From NCBI GenBank assembly GCA_963832725.1, contig CAWHVG010000003.1, positions 1,054,001-1,118,000 of the forward strand: a stretch of DNA of 64,000 nucleotides. Direction: 5' to 3'. Under the pieces are notes generated by a model. It was not told where the DNA came from. It saw only the letters and a program-made list of their open reading frames with translations, and did no database searches. This document shows positions 9,857-19,800 of this stretch, piece after piece. A program made the position numbers and the translations under genes. Positions within the stretch are counted from its first letter, which is position 1. Each line of letters begins with the position of its first letter. Source of the DNA: JAEZBP01 sp963832725 (GTDB lineage Bacteria; Myxococcota_A; Polyangia; Polyangiales; Sandaracinaceae).

Positions 9857-11752
9857 TCACACCAGGTCGAGGAAGATCGGGCTCGACCACGCCATCTCGC
9901 CGTCTTCCTGCTCGACCTTCGCGTAGATCCAGCCGGGCGGGACGGTCGCTTCGAGCTCGACCTCGAGCTCGCCCTGTCCGCTCACCGTGGCGACCGGCCC
10001 CTCGGGTCCCTGGAGCGTCAGACGTGCGATGGGCGATGCCGCGCGCGCGTGCGCCCGCACCGCGGTCGGGCCGTGGACCTCGAGCTCGCTCCCCATCGGA
10101 TGCTCACCCGCTCTGAGATCGAGCAAGATCGGCACGCCGCTGGTCGCGTAGCAGCGGCGCTCGCGGATCGCCTCGAGGATGGCCTCGCGGGTCGTCTCGC
10201 GCGCCTGCACCGCCGTCAATCCGCAGCGGAAGGGATCGCGCTTGCGGGCCACGCCGTGGTGGTAGAGCAGCCCGTGCCCGTCCGAGCAAGCGATGAAACC
10301 GAAGCGCTTCCCTCGACGGAGCACCTCTTCGACCATCTGATCCCGCAGGTCGCCCCGCGCGCCGAGCGGATGGTCGGCGTAGAGGTAGCAACCGTGGCAG
10401 GAGCAGATCTCGAAGACCGGCTGCCCGACCGGGTCGTGCGCCTCCTCGTCGGCGCCCGTCCAGCCGACGTGGTGCGGCACGGCGAAGCCGCCCAGCGCCT
10501 TGACCGCCGCGACGAGATCCACCCCCTCCGGCACGTCGTCACGGCTCACGATGGGACCGCCCGAGGACGGCAGGTAGACGACCTTGTGCCCGGGGCCCGG
10601 ATACATGCGGCCGGTCCACTCGTAGGCGATCAGGGTCGCGAACGAACCCGGCGCGTCGTGCCGATTGGCCACCTCGGTCAACATCGCCCACTCGCCGGGG
10701 CCGATGCGCTTGCCGATGAACGACTCGTGGTCGGTGAGCGCGCAGAAGTCGTCGCCGTAGGCGTAGCGGGCGCGCAGATAGGGCTCGTCGGGGGTGCCGC
10801 AGCCGTCCGAGTGCGCCGAGTGCTGGTGGATGTCGCCGAAGAGCGTACGCCGGCCGTCCCGCGCCGCCGGATCCGGCCCCGTCGGCCGTGCGGGCACGTC
10901 GCGATGCGGACGGTGGGGGAGCTCGATCGTCGCCGGCGCCAGCGCGGGCTTCCCGCCGCTCGGCGGGTCGAGGAGCTCGATCTCGATGCCGGCCTTCTCG
11001 CGCCGCGCGGTGACGAGCGTTCCGTCGGCGCGGGTGCACACCGAGACCCAGCGTCCGCGACAGCCCCACCGGCTCGGCGCCAGCGCCGCCCGTGACGAGA
11101 AACCTCCCGACCCGACGTCCTGTCGCCAGAAGGTGTGCGAGCCCCGCCCGAAGACCGCCACCGCGCCGTCCGCCCCGACCGCCAGCGCAGGCAGCTCGAA
11201 GCCCTGTTCCTCGCCTTCCCGGTCGCGGTCGCGCTCCAGCATCGGCGCGCGCGGCACGAAGACCTCGCCCTCGTCCGAGACGAAGCGGACCGCGATCCAC
11301 TTGATCAGGTCCGGCTCGTTCGTGTCTTCCCGGACGTTGTGGTGGAAGGCGATCCATGCGCCGCCCGGGCTCGGGGCCACCGCGGGCGCCGCGGCCGTGC
11401 CCGAGGCCGACCACGCCAGCCATTCCGGACCACGCGCGGACCGGACGAGCACGCGGCTCATGCCGTCCTCGCGCACCACGCGGACCGACCAACCGCCCGC
11501 GCTCGCGCGATCGGCCTCGCCGGGGTCGTCGCTCGGTGTGGGCGCGCCGTCGGTCCGCGTCAGGGCGACGATCGCGTCCCGGCGCGCGACCACCCGCGGC
11601 TCGCCGGGGACGCCTTCCTCGTCGAGCGCGAAGGCCTCGAGCGTCTCCCCCGCCCCTTCCCACACGATCGCGTAGAGCGTGATCCCCCCGTCCTCGGCGA
11701 CGAGGCGCGGATCCCGGAGGTAGCGATCCTTGGTCTGCGCGAGGAGGGGCAT
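9857..11752 (-). CDS. DUF3604 family PHP-like metal-dependent hydrolase
   Basis: 631 residues. The N-terminal ~300 residues are beta-rich and propeller-like. The C-terminal half carries the DUF3604 metal-site signature: 'LFGDIHQHSAHSDGCGT', 'DFCALTDHESF', 'IAYEWTGRM', 'HKVVYL', 'PHHVGWTG' and 'ACSDGHG'. The order of His and Asp clusters resembles PHP-type phosphoesterases, but the natural substrate of DUF3604 proteins is not established. No signal peptide is seen. The ATG at 11752 lies 4 bp after the stop of the sulfatase-family lipoprotein, so the two form an operon and may act on the same ester-containing substrate. That functional link is inference. Confidence 0.85.
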   Translation of the reverse strand: MPLLAQTKDRYLRDPRLVAEDGGITLYAIVWEGAGETLEAFALDEEGVPGEPRVVARRDAIVALTRTDGAPTPSDDPGEADRASAGGWSVRVVREDGMSRVLVRSARGPEWLAWSASGTAAAPAVAPSPGGAWIAFHHNVREDTNEPDLIKWIAVRFVSDEGEVFVPRAPMLERDRDREGEEQGFELPALAVGADGAVAVFGRGSHTFWRQDVGSGGFSSRAALAPSRWGCRGRWVSVCTRADGTLVTARREKAGIEIELLDPPSGGKPALAPATIELPHRPHRDVPARPTGPDPAARDGRRTLFGDIHQHSAHSDGCGTPDEPYLRARYAYGDDFCALTDHESFIGKRIGPGEWAMLTEVANRHDAPGSFATLIAYEWTGRMYPGPGHKVVYLPSSGGPIVSRDDVPEGVDLVAAVKALGGFAVPHHVGWTGADEEAHDPVGQPVFEICSCHGCYLYADHPLGARGDLRDQMVEEVLRRGKRFGFIACSDGHGLLYHHGVARKRDPFRCGLTAVQARETTREAILEAIRERRCYATSGVPILLDLRAGEHPMGSELEVHGPTAVRAHARAASPIARLTLQGPEGPVATVSGQGELEVELEATVPPGWIYAKVEQEDGEMAWSSPIFLDLV

Positions 11753-11756
11753 CGGC

Positions 11757-14081
11757 TCAGTTCGCGTAGCCGAGGGCCCGAAGCTGCGCGCGGATCGTGT
11801 CGTCCATCTCGGCGTTCTCGGACTCGAGCGAGCTCGCCGCCTGCTGATGGGCGGAGAGCCACTGCCCGCGGTTCTCGGCGCCGAGGTACTGGCCGAGGAG
11901 AATCCGCGTGTAGCGACCGGCGATGGGCAGCTCGTGCACCTCCAGCTCGTGGTGCTCGCCCGGATCCTCCTGGAGGTCGAACATCACGCTGCTGAGGTTC
12001 GCGCGCACGATCAGCTTGTAGCGCCCTGCCCGCACCACGCGGCGGATGTCCTGGAAGTCGCTGAACGCGACCTGCGGCCCCGGTGTGAGGGCCCCGCGCA
12101 TGTCGGGCACCAGGCTGCGCCCCTCGGCTCGATTCAGCCCGTCGACCCCCGTCAGGTCGAGGATGGTCTGGGCGACGTCGATGGTGCTGACCGTGTGGGC
12201 GACGCGGAGCCCCTCCGGCACGCGGCCCGGCATGTAGAACATCAGCGGCACGCCGAGCAGCTCCTGGAAGATGCTGTGGCCGTGGCCCCACAATCCGTGC
12301 TCGTGGAACTCCTCGCCGTGATCGGCGACGACCACCAGGAGCGTGTCGTCGGCCACGTCGAGCTGGGAGAGCCGCTCGAGGAACTGCCCGAGGTAGTGGT
12401 CGTGGTAGCTGATCTCGCCGTCGTGCAGCGCCGCGAGGCGGCGGCAATCGGCGGCGTCGAAGGTGATCGCGTTGCGCTTGGCCTGCTCGAGCAGGTCCGC
12501 CGTCTGCCGCGGCTGCACCGTCCCGGTGTACTCGCTCGTGTCGTACATCCGCAGGTACTCGTCGGGCGGATCGTAGGGCACGTGCGGGTCGATGGTCTGC
12601 ACGTAGACGAAGAAGCGCTCGTCCTTGTGCGCCTCGATGAAGTTGCCCGCCTGCGTGAAGACGTCCTCCGCCTCGGTGCTGCCGCCGTCGCGGATGAAGT
12701 TGTGGTACTCGTCCCACCCCTGATCGAAGCCGAAGCGGTCCGAGACGTAGCCGTTGGCGATGAAGCTGCCGGTCGCGAAGCCGGCGCCGTCGAAGACCTC
12801 GCTGACCAGCTCGGCGCTCGCCGGCAGACGCGCCTCGTCGGTCTTCGCGCCGTGCGTCATCGGCGTCAGGCCCGTCAGCACCGACGCGCAGCTCGGCTTC
12901 GTCCAGTTCTCGGGCGCCTGCGCCTGCTCGAAGAGCACGCCGTGCTCCGCGACCCGGTCGATGACGGGCGTGCGCACGCGCGTCTCGGGGTTGTAGGGGC
13001 GGAGCTTGCTCGCGCGCAGGGTGTCGATCAGGAGCACCACCACGTTGCGCACCTGCGCCGGGCGGGGGGTGGCGTCCGGCGGCGGCACCATGATGGCGGG
13101 CGTCGAGAACGCGACACGGCCCTGCCCTGCGCCGCTCACGTCCAGATCGAGGCGCACCACCTGCCCCGCGTAGGGAGCGAGGTCGATGGCCTGGTCGTTC
13201 CAGCTCGCGCCGGGCGTGGCATGGAAGAGCTCGCTGGTCTCGCCACCCTCCGGGGTCGCGCTCACGCGCGCCGCCAGCCCCTGCGCCTCGCCCTCGGCGC
13301 CGACGCCGAAGACGAAGCGGCCGCCCTCGGGCACTTCGAGGTAGTAGCTCATGGTGGTGGGCGCGCGCAGGGCCAGCGCTTGCCGCTCCACGCCGCCGAC
13401 CTGCACCGCCGCCACCAGCGTGTCGTGCTGGGGCGCCACGAAGTGCTCGTTCTGCTCCGGCGTCCCCTCGATCACTCGGATCGAGCCCATGGACACGGCC
13501 ACGTTCTCGCCGTTCACGACGCTGGTGCCGCCGAAGCGCAAGAGCAGATAGTTGTCGCCCGCCCGCACCCGCTCCGCGGGCACCGAGACGTCGTACGAGC
13601 GGAACTGATCGCCCTCCTCGAGCACCACGCCCTCGAGCGAGCTGCCGTTGAGGAAGACCTGCATCCGGCGCGAGCCGACCGGCTTCATCTGGAAGCGCAG
13701 CGTCAGCGCATGCCCTTCGCGCGCCGGAAAGAACACGCGGCCCGTGTCACCGACCTGCGTGTAGGTGATGTCCCCGTCGGCGCCGTCGTGGCCCCAACCG
13801 GAGCCCCAGTTGCCGACGGTGTACTTGTGCCGGGCGGCACCGCCGAAGTCGATGAAGAGCCCGTGGTGGTCGATGTCCGCCAGGTGGCTCATCTCCAGCA
13901 GGTCCTGCTGGGTCTCGAGGTTGGCGGCCTGCGCGGGTCGGGCGCCCGTCGGCGCCGCGTTGGCGCGGGCCGTCTCGCCACCACCCCCGTCCTCGTCTCC
14001 TCCACACCCGTCGAGCAGGCCGATGGCCAGCGCGATCGCCAGCCCGATGGCCAGCACGGTCGACAACAGCTCCCGTCGCAT
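11757..14081 (-). CDS. Sulfatase / alkaline-phosphatase superfamily lipoprotein
   Basis: 774 residues. N-terminal signal with lipobox-like 'LLDGC' (Asp at -2 is unusual), then a Gly/Asp linker and a beta-sandwich-like region (~60-330). The sulfatase domain follows: metal ligands in 'NVVVLLIDTLRAS', the active-site segment 'NWTKPSCASVLTG', and 'VVADHGEEFHEHG'. The position of formylglycine (Cys or Ser in C/S-x-P-x-R) is Thr here, and the usual Arg is Cys. It is therefore unlikely to be a formylglycine sulfatase; a phosphotransferase or phosphodiesterase with a Thr nucleophile is possible. The predicted site is the periplasm or outer membrane. It is transcribed ahead of the DUF3604 gene. Confidence 0.87.
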   Translation of the reverse strand: MRRELLSTVLAIGLAIALAIGLLDGCGGDEDGGGGETARANAAPTGARPAQAANLETQQDLLEMSHLADIDHHGLFIDFGGAARHKYTVGNWGSGWGHDGADGDITYTQVGDTGRVFFPAREGHALTLRFQMKPVGSRRMQVFLNGSSLEGVVLEEGDQFRSYDVSVPAERVRAGDNYLLLRFGGTSVVNGENVAVSMGSIRVIEGTPEQNEHFVAPQHDTLVAAVQVGGVERQALALRAPTTMSYYLEVPEGGRFVFGVGAEGEAQGLAARVSATPEGGETSELFHATPGASWNDQAIDLAPYAGQVVRLDLDVSGAGQGRVAFSTPAIMVPPPDATPRPAQVRNVVVLLIDTLRASKLRPYNPETRVRTPVIDRVAEHGVLFEQAQAPENWTKPSCASVLTGLTPMTHGAKTDEARLPASAELVSEVFDGAGFATGSFIANGYVSDRFGFDQGWDEYHNFIRDGGSTEAEDVFTQAGNFIEAHKDERFFVYVQTIDPHVPYDPPDEYLRMYDTSEYTGTVQPRQTADLLEQAKRNAITFDAADCRRLAALHDGEISYHDHYLGQFLERLSQLDVADDTLLVVVADHGEEFHEHGLWGHGHSIFQELLGVPLMFYMPGRVPEGLRVAHTVSTIDVAQTILDLTGVDGLNRAEGRSLVPDMRGALTPGPQVAFSDFQDIRRVVRAGRYKLIVRANLSSVMFDLQEDPGEHHELEVHELPIAGRYTRILLGQYLGAENRGQWLSAHQQAASSLESENAEMDDTIRAQLRALGYAN

Positions 14082-14226
14082 CCGTCCTCCCTACGCAGGC
14101 CCCGGACGTCGCCCCGCCCGGGCCGCGGTCGACACTGAAAGCGTGCTCAGGTCGAGCCCCGCCGATAGCACGTGGCTCGCGAGGGGGTCAAACAAACGGC
14201 GAAAGATCGGGAGGTCCGCAATTGCG

Positions 14227-14274
14227 AAGGGCGACCGAAGCGCTCGCTCGTTCGGCGAGGCGTCGATCGCCCTT
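14227..14274 (-). other. Inverted repeat AAGGGCGA...TCGCCCTT
   Basis: An outer 8-bp stem encloses an inner CCGAA...TTCGG stem. It lies in the 231-bp gap between the Cys-rich lipoprotein gene and the sulfatase gene, both on the minus strand. It could end transcription from the former or act as an operator for the latter. No T-tract follows. Confidence 0.4.
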
Positions 14275-14284
14275 TTCGGATCAT

Positions 14285-14303
14285 CGCGGGGAGGTCCCCC
14301 GCG
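14285..14303 (-). terminator. GC-rich hairpin just after the Cys-rich lipoprotein gene
   Basis: CGCGGGG-AGGTC-CCCCGCG forms a 7-bp stem 10 bp beyond the stop of the gene at 14313-15425. There is no U-tract, so termination activity is tentative. Confidence 0.4.
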
Positions 14304-14312
14304 AAGCGCCGA

Positions 14313-15425
14313 TCACGGCGCGCCGCAGTTCAGCCAGGTGAGGATTCGGCTTCGATCGCTGCTCGAGAGCGTCTCGCCGCGCGGCATGGAGCCGGACGAG
14401 ATGTACGAGGCGATGGTGCTGGTGCGTGACCTGCAGTCCGACGCCGTGAACTCGCTGCTGCCGTGACAGCCGCCCCGGTTGCAGTGGTTCGAGAAGAAGG
14501 TGCCGGCCCAGCCGGAGTACGTGTCCGACGTGCAGGAGCCGCCGCCGCCGCCCGTTCCAGCATCCGGCGTGCCGCCGCCGCCACCGCCGGTGCTACCGCC
14601 GCTGCAGGTGGTGCCGCTGTTGGGCACGCAGTTCTGGCCGATCGTGGCACCGCTGCTGTCGCCGATGCCGGCGCAGTAGGCGCCGCTCGGGCAAGTCTGA
14701 CCGGCGCTGCAGTCTGTGCCGCAGTAGTTGCCGAAACTGAACGCGAGGCAGAAGTTGTTGCCGCCGCCGCAGTCCGCGTCCGACGAGCACGCGCCACAGT
14801 AGGCGCCGGTGCTCCCGCCGCCGCCGCCGGTGCCCGCGTCCGTGCCGCCACCGCCACCGGTGCCCGCGTCGGTGCCGCCAACGCCGCCGCCGCCGGTGCT
14901 GGTGCAGCTGTCTCCTGACTGCGGAACGCAGTTGTTTCCGACCGTGTTGCCGCTGCCGTCGGAGATCGCGACGCAGCGCGCCGTGCCCGGGCAGGTCTGG
15001 CCGGAGCTGCAGTCGGACCCGCAGTAGTTCCCGAAGCTGAACGCGAGGCAGAAGTTGCCGCCGCCGCCGCAGTCCGCGTCCGACGTGCAGGCGCCGCAGT
15101 AGTTCGTGCCACCCGTTCCGCCACCGCCGCCGCCGGTGCCCGCGTCGACGCCGGTGCCGCCACCGCCACCGCCGCCGGTGCCCGCGTCGACGCCGGTGCC
15201 GCCACCGCCACCGCCACCGCCGACTACGGTTCCGCCGCCGCCGCCCGAACCCGCGTCCGTCCCGGCGACGGGGACGCACCGCCCGAACGCGTTGCAGACC
15301 GTGCCCGAGGGGCACGCGACGCCACAGCTGTTCGAAGAGCCGCCACCGCGGGAGTCGGCGCACCCGTTGGCGAGCAGCACCGTTGCGGCGATGGCGATGG
15401 ACGAGAGGAGACGAGACATGGTCAT
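14313..15425 (-). CDS. Cys- and Gly-rich lipoprotein with C-terminal cytochrome-c-like segment
   Basis: 370 residues from ATG 15425, which has GGAG 7 bp upstream; the alternative ATG at 15419 lacks that spacing. The signal peptide ends in a lipobox (LLANGC). Two near-identical ~65-residue Cys-rich repeats ('YCGAC-S-DADCGGG-NFCLAFSFGNYCG') are separated by poly-Gly/'DAG' linkers. The last ~65 residues look like a small c-type cytochrome module: 'FFSNHCNRGGCHGSS', a later 'GSMPRGE' (candidate Met ligand) and 'RILTWLNCGAP'. The heme-like motif is CX4CH, not CXXCH. It is probably anchored at the cell surface. The repeats are visible as DNA direct repeats around 14640-14780 and 14930-15100. Confidence 0.8.
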   Translation of the reverse strand: MTMSRLLSSIAIAATVLLANGCADSRGGGSSNSCGVACPSGTVCNAFGRCVPVAGTDAGSGGGGGTVVGGGGGGGGTGVDAGTGGGGGGGTGVDAGTGGGGGGTGGTNYCGACTSDADCGGGGNFCLAFSFGNYCGSDCSSGQTCPGTARCVAISDGSGNTVGNNCVPQSGDSCTSTGGGGVGGTDAGTGGGGGTDAGTGGGGGSTGAYCGACSSDADCGGGNNFCLAFSFGNYCGTDCSAGQTCPSGAYCAGIGDSSGATIGQNCVPNSGTTCSGGSTGGGGGGTPDAGTGGGGGSCTSDTYSGWAGTFFSNHCNRGGCHGSSEFTASDCRSRTSTIASYISSGSMPRGETLSSSDRSRILTWLNCGAP

Positions 15426-15680
15426 AAGGTTACTCCGACGCTCACGAGACGACGCGTGACGGGGTTCTCGGCGGGGAATGGTTGGCGAGGAATTCGTCGT
15501 CGTCAACGGCGTGTGGCGACAAATTGCCGCATCCACGCGAGATCACAGACGAAAATTCCGCAAGCATTTGCCGTTCGCGAGCGACGGGGGTCGTGAAGAT
15601 CAGCGGTCGGCGCTCGCGAAAGAAAGCGCCCCCCTGAAGCTCCGAATCGCCCGTTCGTAAGGCCGCCGGACGGCCGGAGA

Positions 15681-16781
15681 TCAGACGTACTCGACCTCGA
15701 GCTCGTCGTCCTCGTCGCCGTCGAGCTCTTCTTCCGTCGGCCGCACGAGCGGCTCCTCCCGCGGGGCGGGACGCTCGGGATGCTCTGCCAAGAGCCGCTC
15801 GAGGGCGTCGAGCACGGTCTCCACACCGTCCCCGGTGGCCGCGCTGAACGCGAGCACGTCCTCGACCCCGAGCGCGGCCAGCCCTTCGCGCACGCCGTCC
15901 AAGGCTTCACGCACATCGGGCAAATCCGTCTTGCTGAGCGCGACGAGCATGGGCCGCTCGGCCAGCTCCGGATCGAAGCGGCGGAGCTCCCTCATCAGCA
16001 CCTCGAAGTCTCGGACGGGATCGCGCTCGGGCTCCGGGTCAAGCGTGATCAGATGGAGCAGCACGCGGGTGCGCTCGACGTGCTTGAGAAAGCGATGCCC
16101 GAGGCCGTGTCCTTCGGCCGCCCCCTCGATCAGCCCTGGGATGTCGGCCACCACGAAGCTCCGGTCGAGATCGCGATGCACCACGCCGAGATTCGGCACG
16201 AGCGTGGTGAATGGATAGTCGGCGATCTTCGGCCGGGCCCGCGAGACGCGCGCGATGAACGTGCTCTTGCCCACGTTCGGGTAGCCGAGCAGGCCGACGT
16301 CCGCGAGGAGCTTGAGCTCTAGCCGCAGCGGCTTGCGCTCGCCCGGCTCGCCCGGCTCGGCGCGGCGCGGCGCACGGTCGGTCGGGGTCGCGAAGTGGAT
16401 GTTACCCCTGCCGCCGCGGCCGCCCTGCGCGATCACGGCGCGCTCCTCGGGCTCGCTCAGGTCCGCCAGCACCTCGCCGCTCTCGGCGTCGTAGACCTGC
16501 GTGCCGACCGGCACGCGCACGACGAGATCATCGCCTCCCTTGCCGTACTGGTCGCGCCCGCGGCCATGCTCCCCCGACGGCGCCACGACCTTTCGCTTGT
16601 AGCGAAGGTCCATCAGGGTGCCGAGGCGCGGGTCGGCCTCCAGCACCACGTCCCCGCCCTTCCCGCCGTCACCGCCGGAGGGACCACCGAAGGGGCGGTA
16701 CTTCTCCCGGCGAAAGGCCACGGAGCCATTTCCACCGTTGCCGGCGACGACCTCGACCTCGACCTCGTCCACGAAGCGCAT
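15681..16781 (-). CDS. obgE: Obg-family GTPase
   Basis: 366 residues. An N-terminal Obg domain with the Gly-rich fold ('GNGGNGSVAFRREKY', 'GGPSGGDGGKGGDVV') precedes a G domain with P-loop 'GYPNVGKSTF', switch I region 'DYPFTTL', 'DIPGLIEGA', 'SKTD' and 'FSAATGDG'. The acidic C-terminal tail (ELDGDEDDELEVEYV) is typical of some Obg proteins. It acts in 50S subunit maturation and stress signalling. Commonly it follows rplU-rpmA; here it stands alone, divergent from the receiver protein across a 98-bp shared promoter region. The 255 bp downstream (15426-15680) contain no recognisable gene. Confidence 0.96.
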   Translation of the reverse strand: MRFVDEVEVEVVAGNGGNGSVAFRREKYRPFGGPSGGDGGKGGDVVLEADPRLGTLMDLRYKRKVVAPSGEHGRGRDQYGKGGDDLVVRVPVGTQVYDAESGEVLADLSEPEERAVIAQGGRGGRGNIHFATPTDRAPRRAEPGEPGERKPLRLELKLLADVGLLGYPNVGKSTFIARVSRARPKIADYPFTTLVPNLGVVHRDLDRSFVVADIPGLIEGAAEGHGLGHRFLKHVERTRVLLHLITLDPEPERDPVRDFEVLMRELRRFDPELAERPMLVALSKTDLPDVREALDGVREGLAALGVEDVLAFSAATGDGVETVLDALERLLAEHPERPAPREEPLVRPTEEELDGDEDDELEVEYV

Positions 16782-16863
16782 GATGCTGGCCGCTTCCTAT
16801 GTCCTCGGATCGAACGGGGCAAGCCGGCGCGCCATCGGCCCCGGCTCCGCACGGTCGGAGTGC

Positions 16864-16869
16864 TATTAT
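16864..16869 (+). promoter_or_regulatory. Extended -10-like TGC-TATTAT before the receiver/DUF4388 gene
   Basis: TATTAT preceded by TGC ends 10 bp before the ATG at 16880, in the obgE-divergent intergenic region. The spacing predicts a transcript with only a few leader bases. Confidence 0.45.
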
Positions 16870-16879
16870 CCGCGCCCAC

Positions 16880-19800
16880 ATGGCCGAACGTCGCCAAACC
16901 GCGCTCGGAGTCGCCCGCGCGCGCTTCGTCGAGGGTCTCCCGCGCAAAGCGCGGGAGGTGAGGGCCTCGCTCGCGCTCCTGGCGGGCACGCCGGATGAGG
17001 AGCGGCCTCGCGAGGAGCTGCGGCGGCGGCTCCATGCCCTCTACGCCTCGGCACAGGTCTTTCGGATCGAGCCGCTGGCCGAGGCTCTCAAGGAGGCGAT
17101 CGCGCGCATCGACGCCGTCCGCGACGCCAAGCGGGGCTTCGACCAGGACGAGCTCGACGCGCTGGCGACGCTCGCGGCGACCCTCCCCGCGCTGGGCGAC
17201 GAGGCCCGCGGGGAGGGGCCCTCGGTGACGCCGGCGCCGGCGCCCCGGGCGCCCCGGCCCGCGGCGCGGCCGAAGCCACCACCGCCTCCCAGTCGGCCCG
17301 CCACGAGACCGAAGCGCTCGGGCGTGAACACGGTGTTGAGCGTCCTGGTCGTCGACGCATCCGACCAGCAGGCCCGGATTCGCGCCGCGCTGCCGCCGGA
17401 GCGCTTCGAGATCCTGTCCGCGGAAGACGTCGACGAGGCCGTCCGCCTCGCCCGCTCCGGTGCGCCCGACATCGTGCTCGCGGACCGCGCGCTGGCGCTC
17501 GAGCCTGGCGCCGATCTGATCGGGCGGCTGCGCGAAGATCCGCTGACCGACTTCGTCCCGGTCGTGCTGCTGGTGCCGTCGGGGACCCCCTTCGACCCGG
17601 TCGCCGTCCGCGACGCGGGCGCCGACGAGGCCATCCAGAAGCCGCTCTCGGCCGAGGTGGTGCTGCGGACGGTGGAGCGCGTGGCCCGCACCCTGAGCGG
17701 CCCGGCCGGCGCCTCGACCTTGACCGGCGAGCTGACGGTGGAGGAGCTGGCGGACCGGCTTGCCGACGAGGTCAAGCGCGGCCTGGTGGAGGCCGCCGAG
17801 AAAGGCCGCGATCTGGCGGTGCCGCTCGGCGACGGCGCGCCGCTCATGGCCGCGGCCTGGTCGGCAATCGGTCGCGTGCGCGCGCACATCGCCGAGCGGA
17901 GCGGCGGGCGCGTCCGCTTCCGCGAGGCCGCGTCCCGCGGCGGTCCCGCATTCGTCACGGTGGTGGGCGAGGACGCGGTGGCGGACGAGCTCCCGGACGG
18001 CTTCACGCTCGCCGGCCGGCGGATCGTGGTCGCGGACGACGACCCGGCGGTCGTCTGGTTCTTCGCCGGACTGTTCCGGGAGCACGGCGCGGACGTGGTC
18101 GAGACCTCCGACGGCGTGGAGGCGCTGGAGAGCGCACGGCGGCGGCGGCCGGACCTGGTCGTCAGCGACATTCTGATGCCGCGCCTCGACGGCTTCGGGC
18201 TGACCCGCGAGCTCAAGCGTGATCCGATCCTGGCCGAGGTGCCGGTCATCCTGCTCTCGTGGAAAGAGGACTTCCTGCAGCGGATGCGGGAGCTGAAGTC
18301 CGGCGCCAGTGGGTACCTGCGCAAGGAGGCGGCCGGCTCGCAGATCCTCGCCGCGGTCCGCGACGTGCTGCGCCCGCGGGCGGGGCTCGAGGCTCGGCTC
18401 AATGCCGGCGGCGACGTCCGGGGGCGGCTCGAGGACGTGGGGATCCAGAACCTCGTCCGCACTGTCGCGTCCCTCCGGCCGAACGCGCGCCTGACCGTGC
18501 GCGACGCCTCGTGCCTCTACGAGGTCGACGTGCGCGAGGGCGAGCTCGTCGACGTCACCCGCACGGCCAGCGACGGGGCGTTCGCGCGCGGTGAGCGGGT
18601 GTTCGAGGCGCTCCTGGGCACGACCGCGGGCCGCTACACGGTCGCCGACGCGGGGGGCGCGCTGCGCCGCAGCATGCACGGCAGCGTCTCGGCGCTGATC
18701 GACGCGGGCATGCGCGAGGTGGCGGCGCGGGTGGACGCGGTGAGCGGGCGGAACCTCAGTCGAGCCGCAGAGCTCGAGCTCGACGAGGAGCTGACCGAGT
18801 CGGTGATCCGCAGCTCGCCCGAAGAGGTCGAGCGGATCGTGGCGTACCTCCGCCGCGGGCGCGGAGCCCGGCAGCTCCTGCTCGACGGGGCGATCGAGCC
18901 GCAGATCCTCGAAAGCGTGTTGGTCGACCTGGCGCGGCGGGGCGCCATCCGGCGCGTAGTCGGTCCCTCCGGCGAGGATTGGATCGAAATCGCGAGGGAG
19001 GCACGAGAGAAGGGATCGTACCCCGAGCATCAGCTCCGCACGTCGAGCTGGCCGCCCGCGGCGCATCCGAGCGAGGCGCCGATGGCGCTCCAGGACGCGG
19101 ATCTCGAGACGTTGCGGCCCCCGCCGGTCCCCCGGGCCCTCCGCCCCTTCGAAGAGCTGGAGCCGCCGTCCGACCGCGAGTCGCGAGTCTCCGACATCCC
19201 CACGCTCGACGAGCCCTTCGGCGACGAGCCGGGGGAGTCGCGAGCGACCGCCCGGACGGTCGCCGACGACGAAGAGGACGCCGAGGCGGTCGACCAGGAG
19301 GCGGACGAGGATCACGACGATTTGCCTGCGCACGACGTAGACGACGACCAGGAAGAAGCGGACGACGACGAGTCGGACGACGACGACCGCGAGTCGGACG
19401 ACGACGACGAGTCGGACGACGACGACGAGTCGGACGACGACCGCGAGTCGGACGACGACCGCGAGTCGGACGACGACGACCGCGAGTCGGACGACGACGA
19501 CGAGTCGGACGACGACGACGAGTCGGACGACGACGACGAGTCGGACGACGACGACGAGTCGGACGACGACGACGAGTCGGACGACGACCGCGAGTCGGAC
19601 GACGACGACCGCGAGTCGGACGACGACGACCGCGAGTCGGACGACGACGATGACGAACAGGAAGAAGCGGACGGCGAGTCGGACGACGACGACGACGAGT
19701 CGGACGACGACGACGGCGAAGCGTCGAACGCAGAGCCGGCGAGGGCCGAGGACCGAGCGCGAACCACCTCGGACGCGCCGCCGCCCGGCGACGACGCGCC

